Positions 1-7,039 of a DNA stretch of 28,691 nucleotides are shown in pieces. Numbering within the stretch: position 1 is the stretch's first letter; each line of letters begins with the position of its first letter. Origin of the DNA: a virus; IMG/VR virus record IMGVR_UViG_3300025131_004669, positions 1 to 28,691 of that record; one strand, 5' to 3'. A model generated the notes under the pieces. It had not been told where the DNA came from and did not search any database. It saw nothing but the letters and a program-made list of their open reading frames with translations. Both the position numbers and the translations under genes were made by a program.

Positions 1-396
1 ATTCACATGCTCTTGTGTCAATCCATCTACTGTATTAACTCGTGGCACCCAATATAAATCTATTGTTGGATTTGATTCTAATATAGGTTTTATATTTGTT
101 ATCAATTGTTTATGTGGCATTTCATCAGCATCTATATTAATAATATAATCATTTTTACACATACGCGTCAAGTAATTTTTTTGTCCAGCGTAATCTTTTA
201 ACAAATGTCGTTGTTCAAATTTAATATCATGTATTGAACACATTGTGTCAAGTATTTCTTTTGTCTTTTCATTGTCTGAATAATCATCAAGAATTACTAT
301 CTCGTCTTCTTCGTCTTTGTGTTTAACAAGAAATTGTAATAGGTTTAACAAAGTGTCAGTTTCATTATGTGTTAATATACTATAACTAATCTTCAT
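1..396 (-). CDS. Family 2 glycosyltransferase, N-terminal part (cut by window edge)
   Basis: This is the first 132 codons of a gene that runs off the left edge. The N-terminus MKISYSILTHNET leads into a Rossmann-like strand ending in the double Asp of VILDDYSDN (residues 34-42). A second acidic motif, IDADE (88-92), follows; it is the DxD-type nucleotide-sugar and metal site of GT-A family 2 enzymes. Such enzymes transfer a sugar from a nucleotide-sugar donor to an acceptor that cannot be read from this fragment. The ATG at 396 lies inside the last codons of the upstream gene (11-nt overlap), so the two are probably translationally coupled. It is the last of three glycosyltransferases between 1 and 4228, which suggests a glycan or glycosylated-virion pathway. 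The fold call is fairly secure; the substrate is unknown. Confidence 0.8.
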   Translation of the reverse strand, partial: MKISYSILTHNETDTLLNLLQFLVKHKDEEDEIVILDDYSDNEKTKEILDTMCSIHDIKFEQRHLLKDYAGQKNYLTRMCKNDYIINIDADEMPHKQLITNIKPILESNPTIDLYWVPRVNTVDGLTQEHVN

Positions 397-883
397 CTAT
401 TCTATTCTCCTTTAAAACATCAAAATTATAATAACAAACATATAAATTTTTCATTTTTAGTTCTGAGTAAGTTCTGTAAGCATCATCACTTGATAAAACT
501 CTAGGAGCTAAGATTTTTTTAAATACATTTTTAGCAGAATTTTTTCCTTTACCATATGCACTCATATTAAACCTTGTAAAATTATTCTTCATTTCCTTGT
601 TGAAAGAATCTTTTGTCTCATCAAGTGTAACTTGTTTATTTATTAATTTTGCTACAAATTGAATACGACTTTCATACATGTAATTTAGATTTAAACAATG
701 CATTAAACCACTAGCCCCACCCCTCACAAATTCTCTCATCAACACTAAAACTAATGGTTTTTTATCGTATGCTGTACTGGATTTATAATCAAATTGAAGA
801 ATCATACCTGGTAGTACTCCAGGGAAAGTTAGTTTTTGCTTACTTATAATTCTATTATTATGTCGTATTAATCTTCTAGGCAT
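386..883 (-). CDS. Conserved phage protein of unknown function, 165 aa
   Basis: A basic N-terminus (MPRRLIRHNNR) is followed by FPGVLPGMILQFDY, then a YDKKPLVLVL segment and GLMHCLNLNYM. From memory, the pattern PGM..F.Y, then YDxxPLVxxL, then LNLxYL resembles an uncharacterised family shared by T4-like marine phages, but this is recollection and not a search. No catalytic motif, signal peptide or membrane segment is visible. The start follows directly on the TAG stop of the upstream zinc-binding gene, with no clear Shine-Dalgarno sequence, so translation probably depends on coupling. The neighbours are a zinc-ribbon protein upstream and a glycosyltransferase downstream. A structural (tail or baseplate) role is possible but cannot be supported from the sequence alone. 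Confidence 0.7.
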   Translation of the reverse strand: MPRRLIRHNNRIISKQKLTFPGVLPGMILQFDYKSSTAYDKKPLVLVLMREFVRGGASGLMHCLNLNYMYESRIQFVAKLINKQVTLDETKDSFNKEMKNNFTRFNMSAYGKGKNSAKNVFKKILAPRVLSSDDAYRTYSELKMKNLYVCYYNFDVLKENRIDED

Positions 884-1462
884 CTATTTTTTTTTCAACT
901 TTGGTAAGTTTAATTTTGACATTTTGCTTGGACCTACTGTTTCTCTATTTTTTGCTTTATCTATTTCTTGCTGTGCAATATTCTCTGTTGCTTGCATGAC
1001 TCCTAAAAATGTATCAAATTGTATTGCATTTTCAATATCATATCTTTTTGTATAAAATCCAGAACCATCTTCTATAGGATATTCTTTTTGTTCTTCTTTT
1101 GATATACTCTTCATTTCCGCCAATGCCCATTTCATTTCTGTTTTATGATTCACCATATTATCTACATTCAATGGATAAACCATACCAAAAGGTAGAGTTA
1201 ACATAGCAGGAATCCAAATCCTACCATCTTGTTCTATTGCCCAATCTTGCATTTCAGTAGTCAATTTACTATATTCTTCATTATCACTCTTACTACCTGC
1301 AAACTTATCTGAACTTGCGTATCCACAATTTAAGCATTGTAAATTTTTAAAAGTATTTACATTTTCAGCAATTTCAGAATCTTGTTGAATACTTTTTTCT
1401 TGTTCCATTATACTTAATGACCTTTGTTCGCATAAAGGACAATTTGTTGTTATTTCTTTCAT
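884..1462 (-). CDS. Zinc-ribbon protein with Lys-rich C-terminal tail
   Basis: A 192-residue protein with two CxxC knuckles, C8PLC11 near the N-terminus and C43LNC46 about 35 residues later. Together they form a probable four-Cys zinc ribbon. The middle is acidic and helical (EEYSKLTTEMQDW, then a KSISKEEQKEYP segment). The extreme C-terminus is KLNLPKLKKK, which closely matches the end of the neighbouring upstream glycosyltransferase (IPKLKKLK). The ATG is preceded by AAGGAT at good spacing. No enzymatic motif is visible and the function is unknown. The zinc knuckles suggest nucleic-acid or protein binding, and its place between glycosyltransferase genes suggests co-expression with them. Confidence 0.75.
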   Translation of the reverse strand: MKEITTNCPLCEQRSLSIMEQEKSIQQDSEIAENVNTFKNLQCLNCGYASSDKFAGSKSDNEEYSKLTTEMQDWAIEQDGRIWIPAMLTLPFGMVYPLNVDNMVNHKTEMKWALAEMKSISKEEQKEYPIEDGSGFYTKRYDIENAIQFDTFLGVMQATENIAQQEIDKAKNRETVGPSKMSKLNLPKLKKK

Positions 1463-1475
1463 GTTTATATCCTTG

Positions 1476-2852
1476 TTATTTAAGTTTTTTTAATTTAGGT
1501 ATTTTTATTTTTGGCAGCTCTGGTTGTTCTTCTTTCCGGTTAAGTTTAGGTAATTTAACAGTTGTTAGAGTTGGCATGTCACCAGTTACATTATCTAATA
1601 TTTCATGTAATTTATCAGTCATAATCTGCAATGAAAATTCATTTCTATTCATTTCCATTAATTTTTTAGCTTTTTCTCTAAACTCCTGAGAATTATCAAA
1701 TGTATATGCAAAACTTTTACAGACATCTTGTTGATTAACATAAAACCAGCTGCTTTCCGGTAAGATAATATCTTGCCAATGAGCAGATTTTGGTACTTTT
1801 TCAATATCCCCACCTAATAATATACTACAACCATCTTTTAAAAAATCTATTTGGCCGCTCCAATTTGGTGCTATCACAGGAAGCCCAACCATAGTAGCTT
1901 CAAGTAATGGTCTACCAAATCCTTCACCATGTGTCAAAGATACCATTGCTTTTATTTTAGGGTGATTATATAAATAATTCATCTCAGTCTCTGTCAATGA
2001 ACCATGTAAAAGATATACATTGGGTAATTTTGTGTCTGAAGGAAATAGTCTTTTCACACTTCTTACTTTCCTTTTTATCTCTTCCCCACCTAATAATGAG
2101 AAACCAGCTCCACTTGTCTTTAGTATCAAAGATGGTTGTTTCTTTTTATTTGCAAATGTTTCATAAAAGTTTTTTATTAGAGTAAAAATATCTTTTCTAT
2201 CCTCACCAAATGTTCCGGTACCCCAAAGTCCCGTGAACAAAAATGCATGCTCCTCTGGAGCTATTTCATCTATCCAATCTAAAAATTCCTTTGGTATATC
2301 TTTAGTATCTAATGGTTTAAAAACATCAGTATCGACACCTTCAAAAAGAACTTCCATAGGTTTTTCAAGTTTTAATTCACCGACCTTTTGTTGTGAGCCA
2401 TCTGGCATTTGTTGTACTGCATCATACACACTTTTTACAAACATGTCTTTAGAATGGTTTGATGGAACAATACAAAGGTCCATTTTATTACAATGTTCTA
2501 TCCACTTACCAGAAACCATGTTAGTTTCTATACCAGCCGTAACTCCTATATTAAAAGCTCCTATTTGTTGGAACTCATTTGGAATTCTGATGTCAACATA
2601 TATATCTGGCTTACGACCTGGATAGTTTTTATCCATTTGTTCTGGAAGTGTTATATTATTCAGTATTCCTATATCTCTAGGGTTATTAGCATCTAATGCA
2701 TTTCGTGGACAATCACCCCAACGAACATCAAATATTTTAACATCATATTTATCACCATACATAAAAGCTCTAGCTAAATCTCTAGCATGGTCACCATATC
2801 CACTTCTCGATGTTACTGGTGCTGTTATTAATAATAATTTTTTTGTACTCAT
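1476..2852 (-). CDS. GT-B glycosyltransferase (GT4-like)
   Basis: A 458-residue enzyme with two Rossmann halves. The N-terminal half starts KKLLLITAPVTSRSGYGDHARDLARAF, a start typical of GT4 acceptor-side domains with a Gly-rich loop at about residues 15-21. The C-terminal half carries the donor-site motif EGFGRPLLEA (310-319) followed by GLPVIAPNWSG; its first Glu is the conserved EX7E element that holds the nucleotide-sugar. The last 30 residues are repetitive and basic (LPKLN, LPKIK, IPKLKK), an unusual tail for this family and similar to that of the next protein. An ideal GGAGG ribosome site precedes the ATG, which overlaps the upstream stop as TAATG. Donor and acceptor are unknown. Confidence 0.88.
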   Translation of the reverse strand: MSTKKLLLITAPVTSRSGYGDHARDLARAFMYGDKYDVKIFDVRWGDCPRNALDANNPRDIGILNNITLPEQMDKNYPGRKPDIYVDIRIPNEFQQIGAFNIGVTAGIETNMVSGKWIEHCNKMDLCIVPSNHSKDMFVKSVYDAVQQMPDGSQQKVGELKLEKPMEVLFEGVDTDVFKPLDTKDIPKEFLDWIDEIAPEEHAFLFTGLWGTGTFGEDRKDIFTLIKNFYETFANKKKQPSLILKTSGAGFSLLGGEEIKRKVRSVKRLFPSDTKLPNVYLLHGSLTETEMNYLYNHPKIKAMVSLTHGEGFGRPLLEATMVGLPVIAPNWSGQIDFLKDGCSILLGGDIEKVPKSAHWQDIILPESSWFYVNQQDVCKSFAYTFDNSQEFREKAKKLMEMNRNEFSLQIMTDKLHEILDNVTGDMPTLTTVKLPKLNRKEEQPELPKIKIPKLKKLK

Positions 2853-4228
2853 TAAATAACCTCCAATGTATATCGTTTTTTAGGTTTCCACTTTTTAAAT
2901 GTAGTGTTCATAGATTCTTTGAATCTGTTTGCCATCTCTTCTGCATCCATTCCTATGTCTTGACTTTTGACAAATTCCATACCCAAATCACCACATTTTT
3001 CTCTCTCATCTGACCCCATATCATACCAATATCTTAATGCATCTCCTGCATCTTCATATGAACATCTGTCATCAAAGATATATGGTGTCATAGGTGAACC
3101 AGATAATGATATGTTACTTGGAAATACAGGTTTTACCCATTCTCCGTGTTCTTTGTAAATCCCTCTATGATTAGTTTTTAACTCAACATAATCTTCAGCT
3201 GTAAGATATGTACCATCTTCTTTTTTAAATCCACATTGGTCTTGTAGACCACCAGTTACATTTACTATGATTGGTGTTCCAACTGTAAGTGCTTCACAAC
3301 TACCTAAACCAAAACCCTCGTTTGATGCTAAATTAATATAGACATCTGCTGAATTAAAAATAAAATTCATTTGTTCATCACTAAAAGGTTCTCCGCCATT
3401 CATTTCATATGTAAAAATAATAGGATATTCAGGACACATTGCTTGATGTACAGCTTTTATATCAGTTCCGTTATCATCTATTGGAGCTGAGTGCCAAATA
3501 AATACACATCCTTTTCTTTGTTCTGGTGTTAAACCATCCATAAAATGTTTATACGCCATCATACAATCACCTGGTGACTTTCTTCTTATATTTCTGTTTG
3601 AATATAATATTTTAAATGAATAATTATTAAGAGTCATTTGCTGTTCAAACTTTTTGAAATTATTATTTTTTTCATGTACTTTAAAAAATCTTCTGTCTGA
3701 AATACCATGAGGTACATAAGTTATTTGCCAATCTTCATAGTTATGTTTTTTTAATAATCTTTTATTTATACCGTATGTTTGTTTTGATATAGCCATTAAT
3801 AAATCAGAGCTTCTATAATAATCTGTATTATAGTGTGGGTCTGGAATATCGTCCCAAATATTATAATAAAAAATTGGTATTTTAGTTCTTATTTCATGCT
3901 CCATTTGATACAGCCAAATCCAAAATCTTGGGTCTGTATAGTGAAGTATCGCATCTGGCTTTTCTCTGGCTATAACTTCTCGTAATAAATCAGGACTACC
4001 GTATCCAGATACAGGATAAAGAATTAAATTAGCATCTCGTACCTTAGTTTCATTTCTTGCTGCGTCACTTAAATCTATTATTTTACCTTCATCTGGATGT
4101 TTAACTGCTCCTCCTATTTGAACCCAATCATATTCTGAGAAAGTGCCAAAAACAATGTCCTTAGAAACAGTTGCTATACCGGAATGCATTCGTAAATCAT
4201 CTGAAAGTAATAATATCTTTTTCTTCAT
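2852..4228 (-). CDS. GT-B glycosyltransferase (GT4-like)
   Basis: This is a second GT-B enzyme, by coincidence also 458 residues, but clearly divergent from its neighbour. The N-terminal half begins KKKILLLSDDLRMHSGIATVSKDI, with a Gly-containing loop. In the C-terminal domain, SNRNIRRKSP (210-219) supplies the basic residues expected to grip the donor phosphates, and SNEGFGLGSCEAL (302-314) is the EX7E donor motif, followed by GTPIIVNVTGG. The protein ends in a basic stretch (KKWKPKKRY) without the LPKLKK repeats. The start has an AAGGAAAAGG ribosome site. Two adjacent non-identical GT-B enzymes plus a GT-A enzyme suggest sequential sugar additions, perhaps to a virion protein, a host glycan or modified DNA. 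The acceptor cannot be told from sequence. Confidence 0.87.
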   Translation of the reverse strand: MKKKILLLSDDLRMHSGIATVSKDIVFGTFSEYDWVQIGGAVKHPDEGKIIDLSDAARNETKVRDANLILYPVSGYGSPDLLREVIAREKPDAILHYTDPRFWIWLYQMEHEIRTKIPIFYYNIWDDIPDPHYNTDYYRSSDLLMAISKQTYGINKRLLKKHNYEDWQITYVPHGISDRRFFKVHEKNNNFKKFEQQMTLNNYSFKILYSNRNIRRKSPGDCMMAYKHFMDGLTPEQRKGCVFIWHSAPIDDNGTDIKAVHQAMCPEYPIIFTYEMNGGEPFSDEQMNFIFNSADVYINLASNEGFGLGSCEALTVGTPIIVNVTGGLQDQCGFKKEDGTYLTAEDYVELKTNHRGIYKEHGEWVKPVFPSNISLSGSPMTPYIFDDRCSYEDAGDALRYWYDMGSDEREKCGDLGMEFVKSQDIGMDAEEMANRFKESMNTTFKKWKPKKRYTLEVI

Positions 4229-4249
4229 ATAACCTTTTCCTTTATTTAT

Positions 4250-4453
4250 TTAAAAATTACTTCCACTTTGTGTCAGTAATTTGTCGTTTGTATCTATTTT
4301 TTTTCTAAATTCTGAGTCATTGAGGTACAAATGTATTGCACGATTAGTCAATCTTTGTAAAGACATGTCAGTATTACTAACATTAATAATTTTAAAATTA
4401 TCATAAAGATTTTTTAATACTTTTACTGAAGTTAATTTAGTTTTATCAGTCAT
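4250..4453 (-). CDS. Ribbon-helix-helix-type DNA-binding protein, 67 aa
   Basis: The short basic beta-strand segment KLTSVKVLKNLYDNFKI is followed by two predicted helices ending in MSLQRLTNRAIHLYLND. This order (strand with alternating residues, helix, helix with a Leu/Asn-rich core) is the Arc/MetJ ribbon-helix-helix pattern. Such proteins dimerise and insert the paired strands into the major groove, often repressing their own promoter. Its gene opens the glycosyltransferase block and lies directly behind a 72-base alternating AT stretch, the only sizeable gap nearby, which makes autoregulation an attractive inference. A strong AGGGAG ribosome site precedes the ATG. Fold confidence is moderate and the target is unknown. 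Confidence 0.72.
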   Translation of the reverse strand: MTDKTKLTSVKVLKNLYDNFKIINVSNTDMSLQRLTNRAIHLYLNDSEFRKKIDTNDKLLTQSGSNF

Positions 4454-4525
4454 AACTATCTCCCTAATAATGGTTAAAATATATATTATATATATCTATA
4501 TATACATATATAAAAATATAAAAAA
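4454..4525 (-). promoter_or_regulatory. Alternating A/T intergenic region, candidate promoter
   Basis: This 72-base gap upstream of the ribbon-helix-helix gene is almost pure A/T. It holds long alternating TA runs (about 4474-4510), including TATAAT-like hexamers when read on the minus strand. A perfect 12-base palindrome, AATCAGCTGATT, lies at 4524-4535 and overlaps the stop codon of the upstream SLOG gene; on the minus strand a short T run follows it. The palindrome could be an operator half-pair or a weak terminator stem with a very tight loop. Nothing here matches the TTCGTATATT promoter element found at two other places in the window. Confidence 0.4.
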
Positions 4526-4930
4526 TCAGCTGATTATTATATATTTTTTTTTAAATTTTTTGGCATAATTTATAGTTGACATTGTGCCATTTGATTCAAT
4601 GTTTTCAGGAATAAATGCAACAACAAAATCACTTTTTTCAGCTATTTGTTTATTTCTGACAAAGAAATATTTAACATTATACGGTTTACTATAACAATTT
4701 TCTGGTAAAGCACAATACAAATTATGAACCTCGTGAAATGGTGGATACTCTTCATATTGTAATCCAAGTTCTAATGCATATTTCTTTGCATATTTATCGG
4801 CACCATCTTTACAACCACCACTTATTATTTTTGTATCTTTACCATATTCATTTTTAAGTTTAAATACAAAATCTTTAATCTTCTTTTTGTTTTCGTATCT
4901 ACGACTACCAACTATAGCTACTTTCATCAT
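4526..4930 (-). CDS. SLOG-fold (YspA/YpsA-related) nucleotide-binding protein
   Basis: A 134-residue protein with the Rossmann-like SLOG pattern. Strand 1 ends in KVAIVGSRRY (3-12). The central Gly-rich loop is IISGGCKDGADKYA (35-48). A late FFVRNKQIAEKSDFVVAF segment precedes a GTMSTINYA helix. These correspond to the conserved GSR, SGGxxGAD and RNxxI...D..VAF elements of the YspA/DUF2493-type branch, thought to bind nucleotides or nucleotide-derived ligands. It overlaps the upstream Cas4-like gene by 4 bases (ATGA), and a GGGGAT sequence supplies a ribosome site. Two adjacent Met codons leave the start uncertain by one residue. Its biochemical role in phage is unknown. Confidence 0.78.
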   Translation of the reverse strand: MMKVAIVGSRRYENKKKIKDFVFKLKNEYGKDTKIISGGCKDGADKYAKKYALELGLQYEEYPPFHEVHNLYCALPENCYSKPYNVKYFFVRNKQIAEKSDFVVAFIPENIESNGTMSTINYAKKFKKKYIIIS

Positions 4931-5802
4931 ATCCCCACACTACAATATTCTGTTTTTCTAAATTCACACCATTTACAAGATTTCTTACTTGGTGTAGCTT
5001 TCATATCGTTTTTATGCTCTCCTTGTTCAGTAAAAGCATTATCTATAAAATTAAGTAATCTAGTATTAACTTTATTCATACTTGGTTTACCACTTGCTGG
5101 TGAGAACTTCTGAACTCTCTTTTGTGGAAACATAGCTTCTTCCCATAGTTTTCTTTTAACAATAAAGTATTCTACTTCTATCTTATCTATAGGATGATTG
5201 TATTGTTTAGAATAAAATTGTTTATATAATAATAATTGTTGAGTTTTATTCTCATCTTTCTTCTGCCACTTGTTCCAACCACGAGTTGATGTTTTAATAT
5301 CATAAATTTTTATAGTGTTAGTTATTTCATCTAAGATAACTATATCAAGATAACCAACTATCTTTATATTATTTTTTAGATTAAAATCAATTGGTACTTC
5401 ACAGCCCATGAGTTTATAACTTCTTTTACTAAAATAATCTGCTCGTTTTTTTCTAAAAAAGTCAAGTATATCTACACCATCTTGAAAGAACTCTTGTAAA
5501 TCTTCTTTAGTACAGGGTGCTTTACCATCATCTTCTTCAGCTATCTTAAATTGTTCTATAAGTTTGTCTCTTAACATCTCTTCAAGAGGTAATAAATCAG
5601 CATTCTTTACACTATCGTGATACATTACTTCAAGATATGTTTGTAAGACTTCGTGCATTGCAGTTCCAAATATTAAATATATATTTGATTCAAATACTCT
5701 CAACTTATCTACATAATTTAATTTCCACCTGTATGGGCACTCATTATACATTGATATCTGACTATAACTTATTCTACCCACACTATTTTCCCCATTTACC
5801 AT
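4927..5802 (-). CDS. Cas4/RecB-like PD-(D/E)XK nuclease with Fe-S cysteines
   Basis: A 291-residue protein with Cas4/AddB-type features. The N-terminal SYSQISMYNECPYRWKL carries a first Cys (C22) and is followed by FGTAMHEVLQTYLE. The nuclease core has GYLDIVILDE, then IKIYDIKTS (the D-x-K catalytic pair), then a QLLLYKQFY helix. Three C-terminal cysteines, C276, C279 and C287, complete a likely [4Fe-4S] cluster with C22. Such enzymes are DNA exonucleases or end-processing nucleases; in a phage it probably acts in recombination or degradation of host DNA. The ATG at 5802 lies inside the upstream gene without a ribosome site. A GTG at 5781, just after the upstream TAG and behind GGGGAAAA, is an alternative start. 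No cas1 or cas2 is present, so there is no CRISPR link. Confidence 0.85.
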   Translation of the reverse strand: MVNGENSVGRISYSQISMYNECPYRWKLNYVDKLRVFESNIYLIFGTAMHEVLQTYLEVMYHDSVKNADLLPLEEMLRDKLIEQFKIAEEDDGKAPCTKEDLQEFFQDGVDILDFFRKKRADYFSKRSYKLMGCEVPIDFNLKNNIKIVGYLDIVILDEITNTIKIYDIKTSTRGWNKWQKKDENKTQQLLLYKQFYSKQYNHPIDKIEVEYFIVKRKLWEEAMFPQKRVQKFSPASGKPSMNKVNTRLLNFIDNAFTEQGEHKNDMKATPSKKSCKWCEFRKTEYCSVGI

Positions 5803-6166
5803 TCTGAACTATTTGTGCTATGATACCATAACACGCCAAGTCTTTGAATGCATCGATTGTTGGTTCGTTTTGAGCCTCTCTATTATTCTTAACCATAAGA
5901 TTTAGTAATCTCTGAACCTTATCATTTATTCTAACAATAAGCCCAACCAAACTTAATCTTTTTTCGTCATCTGTCACTAAAGATGTACCCATTGAAATGT
6001 TAGATGGCCCATAATCCATTTGCTTCTTACAGAATAAAGCCCATTGCTCAAATTGTAATCTTTGAAACTCTTTTGCTGTATCTGGATAATTTTTTTCTAT
6101 ATACTCTATTGCGTCATCTTCACATTTATTTGTTGAATTAACTATACTTTCTTTTATTCTACTCAT
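5783..6166 (-). CDS. DUF1599 / nucleotide-modification-associated domain 1 (Nmad1)-like protein
   Basis: The 127-residue protein carries the signature of DUF1599, also called Nmad1. KKQMDYGPSNISMGTS (49-64) is followed by LVGLIVRINDKVQRLLNL and TIDAFKDLACYGIIAQ. The family is helical, related to the MazG-type nucleotide pyrophosphohydrolase fold, and recurs in phage genomes next to nucleotide or DNA modification enzymes; its exact reaction is not established to my knowledge. It overlaps the upstream gp62-like gene as ATGA, and its end overlaps the Cas4-like ATG. Its presence in the same transcription unit as a 7-deazaguanine module fits a role in nucleotide pool control. Confidence 0.8.
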   Translation of the reverse strand: MSRIKESIVNSTNKCEDDAIEYIEKNYPDTAKEFQRLQFEQWALFCKKQMDYGPSNISMGTSLVTDDEKRLSLVGLIVRINDKVQRLLNLMVKNNREAQNEPTIDAFKDLACYGIIAQIVQNGKWGK

Positions 6167-6582
6167 TTACATAACCTCTTTATTTTTTTAGAATCTACAC
6201 CATATTTTTCTAATATATTCTGTATGTTATCTTTATTTAAAAATTCTAAATATTCTTCTACTTGTAATTTACTGCATTCAAAATATTTTATCAAAATACT
6301 TATTAATTCTTTATCATATTTTTTTGATTTTTTACCTTTGATATATCTATTAAATCTCTTACCTCGAGGTAAAACATCACAATACCACTTATAGACTTCT
6401 CTAGATTTTAAAGTTCCAACAGCATATTTTTGAAACATATTAACTATCTCAATAAAATCTTTATCCATAGACAACCAACGATTGATTATGAATGGACTGA
6501 ATTTCTTTTGTTCGTCTTCTGTGAAATCATTCCAATGTTTCTTATGAACCAACAACTGGTTCATCCAATCTATAATCGTCAT
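6163..6582 (-). CDS. 62: Clamp-loader small subunit, gp62-like
   Basis: A 139-residue protein resembling the divergent gp62 of T4-like marine phages. The diagnostic segment is FSPFIINRWLSMDKD (28-42), followed by a VNMFQKY helix and PRGKRFNRYIKG, with a helical C-terminus (LIKYFECSKLQVEEYLEFL). In T4, gp62 pairs with the gp44 ATPase to load the gp45 clamp on primed DNA; it has no ATPase motif itself, and none is seen here. The protein is shorter than T4 gp62 (187 residues), as also recalled for marine relatives. Its position just downstream of gp44, gp45 and gp43 genes is the strongest support. AAGGAC precedes the ATG, and both ends overlap neighbours as ATGA. Confidence 0.78.
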   Translation of the reverse strand: MTIIDWMNQLLVHKKHWNDFTEDEQKKFSPFIINRWLSMDKDFIEIVNMFQKYAVGTLKSREVYKWYCDVLPRGKRFNRYIKGKKSKKYDKELISILIKYFECSKLQVEEYLEFLNKDNIQNILEKYGVDSKKIKRLCK

Positions 6583-6794
6583 GGTTTGTCCTTTTTCTTG
6601 TAATCCGTTTCGTAGAAACCACTACCTTTAAATTGTGGTTTAGCTGTTTCACCAAAAACTCTTTCCATTTCAGGTATATGCATACCACAACTAGCTTCAA
6701 CGCATCTTTTACATACAGGTTTAGGTGCTTTCATAGTTTGTAAAATTTCTTCTTCTTTATTACAAGAAGGACATTTGAAAGTGTAGAAAGGCAT
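6579..6794 (-). CDS. FmdB-type zinc-ribbon protein, 71 aa
   Basis: The N-terminus MPFYTFKCPSCNKEEE and the second knuckle CKRC give a four-Cys zinc ribbon (C8, C11, C28, C31) of the FmdB family. The C-terminal FKGSGFYETDYKKK is also typical of this family. FmdB-type proteins are named after a putative regulator of formamidase; no firm activity is known and they occur widely in phages. It lies between the two clamp-loader subunits in a tightly overlapping run (TAATG at its start, ATGA at its end), and a GGAG lies 7 bases before the ATG. A role as a small accessory of replication or late transcription is conceivable but unsupported. Confidence 0.82.
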   Translation of the reverse strand: MPFYTFKCPSCNKEEEILQTMKAPKPVCKRCVEASCGMHIPEMERVFGETAKPQFKGSGFYETDYKKKDKP

Positions 6795-7039
6795 TACTTT
6801 GCTCCAGATATCTCTGCATTAACAAATTCTTTATTAACATGCCCACAAGAATCACATGCGAATGCTCCTACTGGAATTATAGCTTCCTGCCCTGTTGGTG
6901 AAACAAGTGCTGAAAGTTTCTTTAGCATCATTGTCTGTCTAAAACCCATTCCCTCACATTTTTCACATTTAATATCTTTTGCATGTGTTAAATCTACATT
7001 ATTCATAGATATACCATCATTCCCTTTAACCATTGTCAT
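6794..7039 (-). CDS. CxxC zinc-binding phage protein, 81 aa
   Basis: Two CxxC knuckles, C25EKC28 and C62DSC65 (positions approximate), frame a conserved stretch reading GMGFRQTMMLKKLSALVSPTGQ. The first knuckle followed by GxGF recalls a DnaJ-type cysteine repeat, but the Cys pairs are too far apart for DnaJ. From memory, this arrangement recurs beside clamp-loader genes in other T4-like marine phages. It is coupled to the gp44 gene by TAATG, with an AGGAG ribosome site inside the gp44 end. No enzymatic motif or membrane segment is visible. It may be a structural zinc protein acting with the replisome; the function is unknown. Confidence 0.75.
   Translation of the reverse strand: MTMVKGNDGISMNNVDLTHAKDIKCEKCEGMGFRQTMMLKKLSALVSPTGQEAIIPVGAFACDSCGHVNKEFVNAEISGAK

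Noticed and set aside
4927-5802. CRISPR-associated cas4
   Set aside because: No cas1, cas2 or repeat array is present. Solitary Cas4-like nucleases are common in phages.
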